Below, piece by piece: positions 44,461 to 52,891 of a stretch of DNA of 64,000 nucleotides (position 1 is the first letter of the stretch; each line of letters starts with the position of its first letter). The position numbers and the translations under genes were made by a program. The notes beneath the pieces are model-generated. The model did no database searches. It had not been told where the DNA came from and was given only the letters and a program-made list of their open reading frames with translations. This DNA is from Niallia circulans (lineage in GTDB: Bacteria; Bacillota; Bacilli; Bacillales; Cytobacillaceae), in NCBI RefSeq assembly GCF_007273535.1, contig NZ_RIBP01000004.1:3076001-3140000 (forward strand). Reading direction: 5' to 3'.

Positions 44461-45327
44461 TCAGCCTTCTATTGTTTCCCAATCTGTATAAATATCTGTT
44501 CGTCTGTCTCTCCATGTTGTGACAGAGCCCTTTGCTCTCACCTCGTAAAGAAGAGAAAGATCGAGATCAGAGGTAATAATCATATCATCATTTAACTCGC
44601 CCTCTGCCATGATTCCTTTAGGTGGAAATGGAATGTCATTCGGCGTAATAATCGCCGCCTGACCAAAATTTGCACGCATAAAATCAACATTCGTTAAAGA
44701 GCCAACCGTGCCAGTGACAACCACATACACTTGGTTTTCAATCGCTCTTGCATGGCATGTGTATCGAACACGATGGAAGCCATGACGGTCATCTGTACAG
44801 GATGGACAAAAGATGACGTCCGCCCCTTTTGCTTTTGCCATCCGCACAATTTCAGGGAATTCTATATCATAACAGGTCAAAATCGCAATTTTGCCTTTAT
44901 CTGTTTCAAAAATCCGGAAGCTATCGCCCTTCTCCATATTCCATTCCTCTACTTCTGTCGGTGTAATATGAAGCTTTGCTTGCTCCTCGATTCTTCCATC
45001 AGGATAAAATAAATGGGCGACATTAAATAATTTGTCATCCCTGCGGATAACGTGAGTTCCACCGATTATGTGCATTCCAGTTTGAACAGCGAATGTGCGG
45101 AACAGATTTTGATACTGTTCTGTAAATCCAGGCAACTCATTAATGGTTAACGGATTTTGCCCATCTCCCATTGACAACAGCTGTGTTGTAAAAAATTCAG
45201 GAAATAAAACAAACTCTGCTCCAAATTCCTGTGCCGTTCGGACATAATGCTCACACTGCTTAGCAAATTCTTCAAATGACTTAATGTTTTGCAGTTTATA
45301 CTGCACGGCAGAAACTCTTATTTTCAT
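44461..45327 (-). CDS. Carbon-nitrogen hydrolase (nitrilase superfamily, YhcX C-domain-like)
   Basis: The catalytic triad is Glu44 (LFPEFF), Lys119 (AKLHITPTE) and Cys153 (LTCYDIEFPE). The product is 288 residues. It corresponds to the C-terminal half of B. subtilis YhcX but is an independent gene placed before its GNAT partner. GGGAGATGGAAG precedes the ATG. The pair, being co-transcribed and almost overlapping, is likely to work as one complex or pathway. An amidase role is likely, but the substrate is unknown. Confidence 0.9.
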   Translation of the reverse strand: MKIRVSAVQYKLQNIKSFEEFAKQCEHYVRTAQEFGAEFVLFPEFFTTQLLSMGDGQNPLTINELPGFTEQYQNLFRTFAVQTGMHIIGGTHVIRRDDKLFNVAHLFYPDGRIEEQAKLHITPTEVEEWNMEKGDSFRIFETDKGKIAILTCYDIEFPEIVRMAKAKGADVIFCPSCTDDRHGFHRVRYTCHARAIENQVYVVVTGTVGSLTNVDFMRANFGQAAIITPNDIPFPPKGIMAEGELNDDMIITSDLDLSLLYEVRAKGSVTTWRDRRTDIYTDWETIEG

Positions 45328-45605
45328 CTTCCATCTCCCTTTAGCAAGTAAATTTTTTATTTAAATTAGAAAGTTACAAGAATTGATTATGCGTCATTTT
45401 TTGTTGGTTTTCAATAGATTTGTATCAGTTTTTTATATTTTAGTTCATTTTTTATTATTTGTTACATAAAGAAGGAAAATCATTAGCTACTGACAGCATT
45501 TTTTAACTAATCGTAAACAAATTCATGATATAATGGATATATATTACAGATAATTTAAAAAATAACAAAATCGCTGAATAACTGGGAGGGCTTACTATCA
45601 TTTAC

Positions 45606-45761
45606 TTGATTTTAGGATTGGTTTTTCTGATTTTATTAGAGGAAACGATCGTTTTTAGTGTGAAGCGCTATTTAAATGGACCAGGTAAATGGGAGTTAAT
45701 GCTGAAACAACAAATTATGTCTATACGCAGAAAAAAAAGACCAGAGAACAATGCCGCCTGA
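45606..45761 (+). CDS. Small membrane protein (about 51 aa), probable non-AUG start
   Basis: An open frame encodes a hydrophobic helix (LILGLVFLILLEE) followed by a basic tail (SVKRYLNGPGKWELM ... RRKKRPENNAA). The strong site GGGAGGG at 45584-45590 is nine bases from an in-frame ATT at 45600. The first conventional start, TTG at 45606, is 15 bases away. The coding region is therefore real, but its start is unclear: TTG, or ATT/ATC just upstream. A perfect terminator follows the stop. Confidence 0.6.
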   Translation: MILGLVFLILLEETIVFSVKRYLNGPGKWELMLKQQIMSIRRKKRPENNAA

Positions 45762-45779
45762 TCTTCTTGCCTTTTTCGA

Positions 45780-45809
45780 GTCCAAAAGCCTAGCTTTTGG
45801 ACGTTTTTT
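45780..45809 (+). terminator. Terminator of the small membrane protein gene
   Basis: GTCCAAAAGC and GCTTTTGGAC form a perfect ten-base stem around CTA, followed by six Ts. Confidence 0.92.
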
Positions 45810-45814
45810 ATTAT

Positions 45815-46966
45815 TTATTCATGCTCTTTCAACGATTTGTCGGCTAACTGGGATATTGTCATATCATCCATAGGTGGATTATGTAAACCTGCCCTTACAT
45901 CTCTGTAGTAGCGCTGCAACGGACTGCTTGCAGAAAGGCTTCTTGCGCCGACAATGCGCATGGCCAAATCGACTACCTCTATTGCCGTATTTGTTACATA
46001 ATGTTTGGCAGCACTTAGCTCTGGAACAAGCAACTGCTGCTCTTCTTCCTTAGCCGCATCCCATTTTTGACTGACAGAATAAAGGAAATGCTTTGCCGTT
46101 AACAGTTTCAATTCGATTTCGCCGATTTTTGTCCTTACGGCCGGAAGTTCGCTTATCGTCCCTGTAATGCTGTTTGGTGAGTGGCTCTTCGCAAATCTTA
46201 TTGCTTCCTTTTGCGCTGCTCCGGCGATGCCAAGATAGCAGGCAGGAATGTGGAGTAGCCACGGGTTAACCTTTCTTGGACCGCCAAGCTTTTCCACCAT
46301 ATATTTGCCTTCGATAACTGCTTCCTCAAAAAACACATCATGGCTTCCAGTTCCTCGCAAAGCGATACTGTCCCAAGTCTCTTCAATTTTCAGGCCTGGA
46401 TTATTTCTTTTAATCAGAAAATTCCCTACCTCATCTGTATCCTTAATAGATGCACTAACAACAAAATAATCCAGCATCGGCGACATGGATGTAAAGGATT
46501 TTCTACCATTAATTAACCAGGAATCGCCCTTTTTTTCTGCTGTTGTTTGCGGTTTTCCTCCTCTTGTTGGGCTGCCTGTTTGCGGTTCTGTTGCAGCACT
46601 GTTTATAAGAGCACCGTCTTTGATTGCTGCATACAACTCGTCAAGCAGGGAAGATTCCCACTTGTTTTCGGACATATTGCGGACAACACCCATATGCCAG
46701 CCGATGGACAACGCAGTTGATCCATCGCCAATGGCAATTGCCTCCTGTAATCTAACCATTTCATAGATGGATATTTCCTTGCCATCGTACGCTGCTGGAA
46801 TCGTTAATGCTGTATAACCGAATTCCTGCAACTCCTTTATGTTCTCAAATGGGAAAAATCCATTTTCATCTACTTCTCGTGCTCTTTCTGAAAAGCCCTT
46901 TGCCAACTTCCCAATCGCTATAAGCCTTTCAGAAAGATTGTTCATTTGTGAAAAATTTGCAACCAT
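45815..46966 (-). CDS. Acyl-CoA dehydrogenase-like flavoprotein (YdbM-like)
   Basis: The 383-residue protein has the acyl-CoA dehydrogenase layout. The FAD/substrate region is ALINSAATEPQTGSPTRGG then WLINGRKSFTSMSPMLDYFV, and the C-terminal helical part contains MRIVGARSLSASSPLQRYYRDVRAG. It resembles B. subtilis YdbM. The exact catalytic glutamate is not obvious, so it could instead belong to the desulfurisation/monooxygenase-like branch of the family. GGGAGC precedes the ATG. No fatty-acid operon surrounds it. Confidence 0.85.
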   Translation of the reverse strand: MVANFSQMNNLSERLIAIGKLAKGFSERAREVDENGFFPFENIKELQEFGYTALTIPAAYDGKEISIYEMVRLQEAIAIGDGSTALSIGWHMGVVRNMSENKWESSLLDELYAAIKDGALINSAATEPQTGSPTRGGKPQTTAEKKGDSWLINGRKSFTSMSPMLDYFVVSASIKDTDEVGNFLIKRNNPGLKIEETWDSIALRGTGSHDVFFEEAVIEGKYMVEKLGGPRKVNPWLLHIPACYLGIAGAAQKEAIRFAKSHSPNSITGTISELPAVRTKIGEIELKLLTAKHFLYSVSQKWDAAKEEEQQLLVPELSAAKHYVTNTAIEVVDLAMRIVGARSLSASSPLQRYYRDVRAGLHNPPMDDMTISQLADKSLKEHE

Positions 46967-47067
46967 GCTTTTTCAGCTCCCACACTTAATTTCTATGTTT
47001 ATGTATTAGCCTTACTGGCTAAGGTTCTTCCTCCAATTATAAAGGACTCCTACTTCCTTGTATACGA

Positions 47068-47095
47068 AACTGCCCGTAATGTGAAACGGGCAGTT
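47068..47095 (-). terminator. Terminator of the phospholipase D-family gene
   Basis: AACTGCCCG and CGGGCAGTT form a perfect nine-base stem around a ten-base loop, overlapping the stop codon by two bases. Confidence 0.8.
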
Positions 47096-48533
47096 AATAG
47101 GTAGTGAACCACAGGATACGCTGAAGGCGGTACAGTAAATAACGGAAAGCAGGAAGTTCATCCTCTGTGCTGTAATCTTTTGTATATTTTCCACCTTTAT
47201 TTGCCCACAGTTTTTCAAAATAACTTTTTGTTTCTTTCATAATTTGCACATCAGCAGAAGCAGCTATTTTTAGATTTGTTTCTAGATTTAAGTCATGAAG
47301 ATTTCTTCTTGTATAGTTGGCAGATCCTGCAATAATAATATTTTTTTTCTTGCTTTCAATCAACATTAACTTTGAATGGTACTGCTCTTTACCTGTGTTA
47401 TACCAACGTATTGCAATCTGCTCATTGCCTTTTTTCATCAACTCTGCCGCTGTCGGTATATTAGGAAGACCAGCCTTCTTATTACCAAATGAGTTTTGAT
47501 TTGGATCAAGGATTAAGTTTATTTGTACCTTGCGAGCTGCTGCATCTATCAATTCATCCATTACAGGGCGATCTGCCAAATATAACATTCCGATCCAAAT
47601 GGTGTCGCCTTTTTGTGTGCTGTGAATTCCGTTTACCACCTGTTTAGCGATTTTCCCCTCTGTAAGAAGCTGTAATTGAATATCCCCTTTCTCCGCAGTA
47701 GGTTTGACTTTAGGGAATGACGTCTTATCCATCAGTCGATAAACACTTTCCTCTGTTTCCAGTAAATCATTTATGATATTTCCTTTCACAACATAGGCAA
47801 TGTTTGAATGGTAACCACTTGCATCATGCATATTTCCTGTCGATACAATAGCAGTGTTTTCCGTAATTAGCACTTTACGATGATTTGCTTTAACATTCAG
47901 TAAGTCCAAATATGACCTAACTGTTACATCAGGAGCACTTTCAGCAAGCAAATTCGGTATATGTCCGTTATCTCCATGACCAAACCATTTAAATGACATT
48001 CGCCACAGCGTTGAATAAAGAGGGTTGGAGTCACGGAAGCTTTCCATATTTGTTTCCACGACCTTTGCTCCACTTTTTGTTAGTCTAGTAAGCTCAGGTG
48101 ATGGATAGGAATGATAGGTCGTGTTAACAGGATCAGTAATGAAAATCAACTTAAGGCCCGGATTTTTTTGTTTTTTTTCTACGAGCTTGTTCGTCACTGC
48201 TTTTGCGATTTTTGGATAAGTTTGATCATCATTCGTATCACTATTAAATAGAAACATGTCGATAACAATAAATTGCTTTGCACTATCTATTTCTTTAAGC
48301 ATACGTGCAAGGATCTCCTGATGAAGCTTTTGGTTACCATCTTCATCCTTATAGGTGGTATCCTCAAGAAATTTAATGTCTTTATCCTCGACACTGTGTA
48401 TTGGACCTTCATAGGAAATTCCTTGCGGTAATGGTTTAAGTGTATGATATAAAAGAACACTTATGTAAATAGAGAAAAACACTACAATTATGCTTAGGAT
48501 TATTTTCTTCCTTTTCTTTCTTTTTTTTAGCAT
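47094..48533 (-). CDS. Phospholipase D / cardiolipin synthase-like membrane protein
   Basis: The 479-residue protein starts with a basic stretch and one membrane helix (IILSIIVVFFSIYISVLLYH). It has two HKD-type motifs: NHRKVLITEN with STGNMHD, and QYHSKLMLIES with AGSANYTRRNLHD. The two halves form one phosphodiesterase active site, so a phospholipid transesterase or phospholipase facing the outside is likely. It is diverged from ClsA and lacks a second membrane helix. The start is the ATG at 48533, preceded by GGGGGATATGAA; the frame upstream lacks a site. Confidence 0.87.
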   Translation of the reverse strand: MLKKRKKRKKIILSIIVVFFSIYISVLLYHTLKPLPQGISYEGPIHSVEDKDIKFLEDTTYKDEDGNQKLHQEILARMLKEIDSAKQFIVIDMFLFNSDTNDDQTYPKIAKAVTNKLVEKKQKNPGLKLIFITDPVNTTYHSYPSPELTRLTKSGAKVVETNMESFRDSNPLYSTLWRMSFKWFGHGDNGHIPNLLAESAPDVTVRSYLDLLNVKANHRKVLITENTAIVSTGNMHDASGYHSNIAYVVKGNIINDLLETEESVYRLMDKTSFPKVKPTAEKGDIQLQLLTEGKIAKQVVNGIHSTQKGDTIWIGMLYLADRPVMDELIDAAARKVQINLILDPNQNSFGNKKAGLPNIPTAAELMKKGNEQIAIRWYNTGKEQYHSKLMLIESKKKNIIIAGSANYTRRNLHDLNLETNLKIAASADVQIMKETKSYFEKLWANKGGKYTKDYSTEDELPAFRYLLYRLQRILWFTTY

Positions 48534-48691
48534 TTCATATCCCCCTATGCTGCACCAAAAATATAACAAAGGTTTTTACCCTAAAGATTATTGCCGTAAA
48601 CCGGGCCTGCTAAGATTTTTTCGAAAAAAGAGTGAGAATTTACAAATACGTGGTACAATAACCATATACATAGAACGAAGGAGAGTTAGCA

Positions 48692-49294
48692 TTGATCATT
48701 GCCATTTTAATTATTTTAGCCTACCTGATAGGATCCATTCCTTCCGGTTTAATCATTGGGAAGGCTTTCTATAAAATCGATATAAGAGAACATGGAAGCG
48801 GAAATCTCGGAGGCACAAACTCATTTAGAGTTTTGGGGAAAAAAGCAGGATTTGTCGTAACATTCTCAGACATTTTAAAAGGAACGTTAGCAACTTGCCT
48901 TCCATTATTACTTAGTCTTTTTACTGACATCCAAGTAAATGTCAACCCGCTTATCTTTGGTGTTGTGGCCGTTATTGGCCATATGTATCCAATATTCGCA
49001 GGCTTTAAAGGTGGAAAAGCTGTCGCAACATCAGCTGGGATTCTTTTGGGACATGAACCTTTAATGTTTTTAATTATTATGGTCGTCTTTTTCTTAAGTT
49101 TATATTTATCTAAATACGTTTCTCTGTCTTCTATGATTGCAGGATTTGCTGGTTTGGTATACTCTATCATCCTTTGGGACGACAAGCTGTTAATAGTCAT
49201 CCTCGCCATACTGACTATTTTTGTCGTATACAGACATCGCGCGAATATCAAACGTATTTTAAACAAAACAGAACCGAAGATAACTTGGCTGTAA
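48692..49294 (+). CDS. plsY: Acyl-phosphate:glycerol-3-phosphate acyltransferase PlsY
   Basis: This five-helix membrane enzyme makes lysophosphatidic acid from acyl-phosphate and glycerol-3-phosphate. The conserved motifs are [24 protein letters not shown] and [17 protein letters not shown]. Length is 200. The start is TTG at 48692, with GGAGAGTTAGCA upstream. In B. subtilis plsY (yneS) lies next to yneR, yneQ and yneP. Here the same genes follow within 4 kb, but with insertions. Confidence 0.96.
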   Translation: MIIAILIILAYLIGSIPSGLIIGKAFYKIDIREHGSGNLGGTNSFRVLGKKAGFVVTFSDILKGTLATCLPLLLSLFTDIQVNVNPLIFGVVAVIGHMYPIFAGFKGGKAVATSAGILLGHEPLMFLIIMVVFFLSLYLSKYVSLSSMIAGFAGLVYSIILWDDKLLIVILAILTIFVVYRHRANIKRILNKTEPKITWL

Positions 49295-49302
49295 AAAGTT
49301 AG

Positions 49303-49330
49303 AAACCATCAATTATGATGGTTTTTTTTT
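49303..49330 (+). terminator. Terminator of plsY
   Basis: ACCATCA and TGATGGT pair around ATTA, with a run of Ts. Confidence 0.85.
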
Positions 49331-49410
49331 GTTTTTTTGACATATCTAGATTTATTTCGTCATAAAGTTTACTAACAAACAGTAATTCATACAAAGGACG
49401 GTTGAGAAAA

Positions 49411-50085
49411 ATGATAGATAATCAAGAAAAACTACAAAATCTGGAAAAAACAGCCGTTGGTTATGCACATGAAATTAAAAACCCAATAACAGCAGTGCGC
49501 GGTCTCCTGCAGCTTCTTGCAAACCCAGATTTACCCGCACCTAAAAGAAGCCTTTATTCTGAAGTGGCGATCGAAGAATTGGACAGAGCAAATTATCTTC
49601 TTAATGAAATGGTATATGATAATCCTCTTAGCTATCAGTCTTCCGCGACAATCGACATAAAGGATGCTGTCCACAAAGCAATGCTTTTGTTTGATCAAAC
49701 AATTCAAGTTAAACACATTAAGGTTCAAGCAAACTTCATGTCCTACTTCAAACCTTTATTGCCAAAAATACAGCTTTCACAAGTGCTCGCAAACCTCCTC
49801 AAAAACGCTGTGGAAGCATGTTCAGAAAACGGGACTATAACCATTTCTGTTTTTAAGGAAGATAACTTCGGGATAATCTCTATTAAAGATAATGGCTGTG
49901 GAATTAGTGCAGAAGCATTAGAACAGCTGTTCACTCCTTTTTATACAACAAAAAAGGATGGAACTGGAATCGGTTTAAGTATCTGCAAGTCGATTATTGA
50001 GGAAGTTCAAGGCAGTATTACGGTCCATTCTATCCTAGGTGAAGGAACAGAATTTATTGTCAAGCTACCGCTAAAGTATAAATAG
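49411..50085 (+). CDS. Soluble orphan histidine kinase (sporulation-kinase-like core)
   Basis: The 224-residue protein consists only of a HisKA segment (VGYAHEIKNPITAVRGLLQLL, with the phospho-His) and a HATPase domain (NLLKNAVEACSENG, DNGCGIS, FTTKKDGTGIGLSI-like segment, GEGTEFIVKLP). It has no sensor or membrane part and no adjacent response regulator. The H-box is of the type seen in KinA-KinE, which phosphorylate Spo0F. The start is the ATG at 49411; TTG at 49402 is too near AAAGGACGG. A phosphorelay role is inference. Confidence 0.85.
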   Translation: MIDNQEKLQNLEKTAVGYAHEIKNPITAVRGLLQLLANPDLPAPKRSLYSEVAIEELDRANYLLNEMVYDNPLSYQSSATIDIKDAVHKAMLLFDQTIQVKHIKVQANFMSYFKPLLPKIQLSQVLANLLKNAVEACSENGTITISVFKEDNFGIISIKDNGCGISAEALEQLFTPFYTTKKDGTGIGLSICKSIIEEVQGSITVHSILGEGTEFIVKLPLKYK

Positions 50086-50213
50086 TTTTTTTATTCAGAA
50101 ATTTCATCATTTTTCCATTTTACGAAATTAGTCGAAATCAGTCCTGTTTTTTTGTTATCCTATAGTAGCAAACTAGTACTATTAAGATGACTCACTTAAA
50201 GGCAGGAAAAACG

Positions 50214-51371
50214 ATGAAAAAAAATGTACAGCTCTATCTTTTACTTGTTTTTATTGGCGCTTCCATTGCAGCCTTTGCTTTTTTTAAGCTTAATCCTGAC
50301 AATGTTACCAACAATAAAGATGACTATACGAGCAGCGAACTGCCAATGAAGAAAAATAATCTTGGCTCTAAATCAATTGGCCGTGAAGCTACGCTTGGGG
50401 CTGTTGGGGATATTCTGATTCATGACCGGGTATATAATGAAGCGAAAGTAGCTGGCGGTTTTGACTTTAAACCAATGCTTGCAGAAGTGAAAGAAGAACT
50501 TGAAAAGCCTGACATTCTCTTGGCAAATCAAGAAACGATTGTAGCAGGCGAAAAAATCGGGTTATCAAGCTATCCGTCTTTCAACAGCCCACATGAGGTT
50601 GCAGATGCACTAGTTGATGCTGGCGTTGATATCGTGACAACCGCTAATAATCATTCTTTAGATAGAGGCGTCAGCGCTCAAAAGCAGTCCCTTGAATACT
50701 TAAACAAAATTAACCTTCCTTATGTCGGAACATTTACAAGTGAAGAAGACCAGCAAAAGCTTCGTGTTCTTAAATCAAACGGCATTAAAATCGCTTATCT
50801 TTCGTACACCTATGGATTAAATGGTATTTCTGTTCCTAAAGATGAAGCGTATATCGTTAATCTAATCGATAAAGAGAGAATGAAAAAAGAGATAGCAAAA
50901 GCGAAAAAGCAAGCTGACTTTATCGTAATGGGAATTCACTGGGGCATTGAATATGAGCGCAACCCAAATCAAGAACAGAAAAATCTTGCCCAATTCCTGG
51001 TTGATGAAGGTGTCGACATTATTTTCGGCGGCCATCCTCACGTGCTGCAGCCAATGGAATGGTTATATGACAAAAACGGCAAGAAATCCTTAGTTGTATA
51101 TTCACTTGGCAACTTCCTATCAGGACAAGCGGATGATTATCGTGATATTGGCGGGATGGTAACAGTTAAAGTAAGTAAAACAGAGCTTGGAGGAAAAACA
51201 ACGAAAAAAATTGAAGTACCCTCCTTTTTTCCAACATATGTATACAGTAAAAATGACAAGGGCTACAAAATGGTGCCATTAGAGGATGCTGGTAAGCTTG
51301 GGCTGCCTGACAGCAAGCAAAACTATCAGGAAATGATGACACATATGTTGAAAGGTGTGCATCCAAAGTAA
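50214..51371 (+). CDS. CapA-family metallophosphatase-like protein
   Basis: An N-terminal signal anchor (VQLYLLLVFIGASIAAFAFF) is followed by an extracellular CapA/PGA_cap domain: LGAVGDILIHDRVY, LLANQETI, TANNHSLDRG, GIHWGIEYERNPN and IFGGHPHVLQP, which carry the metal ligands of a calcineurin-like fold. Relatives include CapA/PgsA of poly-gamma-glutamate capsule systems, but no capBC genes are adjacent, so capsule synthesis is not supported. The start is the ATG at 50214 behind GGCAGGAAAAACG; an ATG at 50187 is possible. Confidence 0.87.
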   Translation: MKKNVQLYLLLVFIGASIAAFAFFKLNPDNVTNNKDDYTSSELPMKKNNLGSKSIGREATLGAVGDILIHDRVYNEAKVAGGFDFKPMLAEVKEELEKPDILLANQETIVAGEKIGLSSYPSFNSPHEVADALVDAGVDIVTTANNHSLDRGVSAQKQSLEYLNKINLPYVGTFTSEEDQQKLRVLKSNGIKIAYLSYTYGLNGISVPKDEAYIVNLIDKERMKKEIAKAKKQADFIVMGIHWGIEYERNPNQEQKNLAQFLVDEGVDIIFGGHPHVLQPMEWLYDKNGKKSLVVYSLGNFLSGQADDYRDIGGMVTVKVSKTELGGKTTKKIEVPSFFPTYVYSKNDKGYKMVPLEDAGKLGLPDSKQNYQEMMTHMLKGVHPK

Positions 51372-51463
51372 GCGTTAAGACAGTTTAATTATGTGCATAC
51401 TCACGATTTATCCTTTATAATAATAATGAGGATTAATTTAATCTCACAAAAGAGGTGCTTGAA

Positions 51464-51763
51464 ATGAAAATAGTAATAAGTGATAAGGCTTCAGAATGGT
51501 ATAAGAACGAACTGCTTCTAAACGAAGGTGACTATGTCCGCTTTTTCGCAAGATACGGTGGCTGCAGTACTGTCCAGCAAGGTTTCTCCCTTGGCATATC
51601 GAACGAAAAACCTGTGAATTCAGGCGTTAGTACGGAAAAGGACGGAATTCGTTATTATATCGAGGAGAAGGATCTTTGGTATTTTGACGATAATGATTTG
51701 CTAGCTGACTTTAATGATGCAGCACAGGAACCAGAATATCATTACACAGAAAAGCAGGCTTAA
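51464..51763 (+). CDS. yneR: HesB-like protein YneR
   Basis: The 99-residue protein has the HesB/IscA-type beta fold pattern (GDYVRFFARYGGCSTVQQGFS). It keeps only one cysteine, so it probably does not hold an Fe-S cluster like IscA. It matches YneR of B. subtilis. The start is the ATG at 51464 with AGAGGTG upstream; GTG at 51455 lies within that site. It converges on yneQ and shares its terminator. Confidence 0.85.
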   Translation: MKIVISDKASEWYKNELLLNEGDYVRFFARYGGCSTVQQGFSLGISNEKPVNSGVSTEKDGIRYYIEEKDLWYFDDNDLLADFNDAAQEPEYHYTEKQA

Positions 51764-51777
51764 TAACAGCCTGCTTT
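51751..51777. terminator. Bidirectional terminator between yneR and yneQ
   Basis: AAAGCAGGCT and AGCCTGCTTT form a perfect ten-base stem. The yneR stop codon lies in the loop. Confidence 0.88.
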
Positions 51778-51779
51778 TC

Positions 51780-52070
51780 TTATTTGAGATGAATGTCTAT
51801 CCCTTCCTTCTCGAGAATATCCGTTTGTGTTTGTCCGAGAAGATCAAAGTGAGAGTATCCATCCTTCCTGTTATGAATCCATTCTTTTTTCAGACCATAT
51901 TTGGCGCCCCATTGCTCCAGCTTATGTAAATCAGCACAGCCTACCTTTGTTACAGTCTTACAGCCTGGAAAACGGTCATCTAGCCAATAATGTGTCAAAA
52001 AGGCAATTTGTCCATCATCAATTTGTTTTTTCCACTGAGCTAATTCATTTCGTTTGATGCCAAATGCCAT
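51780..52070 (-). CDS. yneQ: YneQ-family protein (96 aa)
   Basis: This small soluble protein of unknown function matches YneQ by context and composition: AFGIKRNELAQWKKQIDDGQ, LTHYWLDDRFPGCKTVTKVG and the C-terminal HFDLLGQTQTDILEKEGIDI. AAGGAGAG precedes the ATG. It lies 27 bases after yneP, as in B. subtilis. No catalytic motif is recognised. Confidence 0.8.
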   Translation of the reverse strand: MAFGIKRNELAQWKKQIDDGQIAFLTHYWLDDRFPGCKTVTKVGCADLHKLEQWGAKYGLKKEWIHNRKDGYSHFDLLGQTQTDILEKEGIDIHLK

Positions 52071-52097
52071 ATTTTTTCTATCTCTCCTTAAATAGGT

Positions 52098-52532
52098 TTA
52101 TTTTCTTTTAAGTTCTTCATACCTTTGAAACCACTTAGGAAATACTTTTTTGAATGATTTAGGGCGGAAATTTTCCTTGCTGACAATAATATGAGTAGTC
52201 GACCCTTCTACACAAAGGTCACCATCTCCGTTTTCAATTCGGTAGCCATATACTGTCTTAATGCCATCATTCGCATCAATCCACGTTTTTACAAACGCTT
52301 TATCACCATATCGTAACGGCTTTTTATAAGTTGCCTGCACATCATAAACAGGCGCAAAATAGCCCTCTTCCTCCATCTCAACATAGCTGTAGCCAATATC
52401 CTCAATCAACGCTGTTCTCCCGCGCTCAAAAAACTTCAAGTAATTAGCATGATAAACTACCGCCATCATATCGGTATCCGCATAATCAATTTTAAGTTCT
52501 AATTTATGTACGTATTCCAATGCTTCCTGCAC
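52098..52532 (-). CDS. yneP: 4HBT-family acyl-CoA thioesterase YneP
   Basis: The hotdog-fold signature YADTDMMAVVYHANYLKFFERGR contains the catalytic Asp of the 4-hydroxybenzoyl-CoA thioesterase type. The product is 144 residues and cytoplasmic. The start is uncertain: GTG at 52532 lies just after AAAGGAA, and a TTG four codons later is an alternative. It is followed directly by yneQ. The substrate is unknown. Confidence 0.87.
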   Translation of the reverse strand: MQEALEYVHKLELKIDYADTDMMAVVYHANYLKFFERGRTALIEDIGYSYVEMEEEGYFAPVYDVQATYKKPLRYGDKAFVKTWIDANDGIKTVYGYRIENGDGDLCVEGSTTHIIVSKENFRPKSFKKVFPKWFQRYEELKRK

Positions 52533-52622
52533 TTCCTTTACTTTAATTCCTTCTCCTTCATTTTATGACTTACCTTGCAACTAATCAAGAAAACCGACCG
52601 TTAGCACGATTGAACACAAATC

Positions 52623-52793
52623 TTATTCATTTATCATTCTATTCATTAGGTCCTGCAGCATTTTCGTTAAATTTATCTCTTTTCGCAGCATTTCCTTATA
52701 CCCTTTTGCCAGTATTGGTGTATTCTCCATTTTTATCGCTAGTTTTTTTAACTCCCATTGCAGCATTTCATATTCTGTCTCTAAATCAGTCAT
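52623..52793 (-). CDS. Small helical protein (56 aa), unknown
   Basis: The start is the ATG at 52793, preceded by TGGAGGGGAAT. The product (MTDLETEYEMLQWELKKLAI ... INLTKMLQDLMNRMINE) is a predicted coiled coil with heptad-spaced Leu/Ile/Met and no membrane segment. I do not recognise the family. It is a stand-alone gene upstream of yneP. Confidence 0.62.
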   Translation of the reverse strand: MTDLETEYEMLQWELKKLAIKMENTPILAKGYKEMLRKEINLTKMLQDLMNRMINE

Positions 52794-52891
52794 ATTCCCC
52801 TCCATATAACTAATCATATATACATACGTTTATAAAGCATATTATATCGGAATCAGAGCCATCAGTCTGCCTATCTTCTAAAGAATAATAA

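Noticed and set aside
43794..45327. Nitrilase/GNAT pair as a frameshifted fusion gene
   Set aside because: The GNAT gene has its own ATG and complete N-terminus after a clean stop codon, and the domain order is opposite to the fused protein, so simple breakage does not explain it.
50214..51371. CapA-like gene as part of a poly-gamma-glutamate capsule locus
   Set aside because: No capB, capC or equivalent genes are near; isolated CapA-like proteins are common in Bacillaceae.
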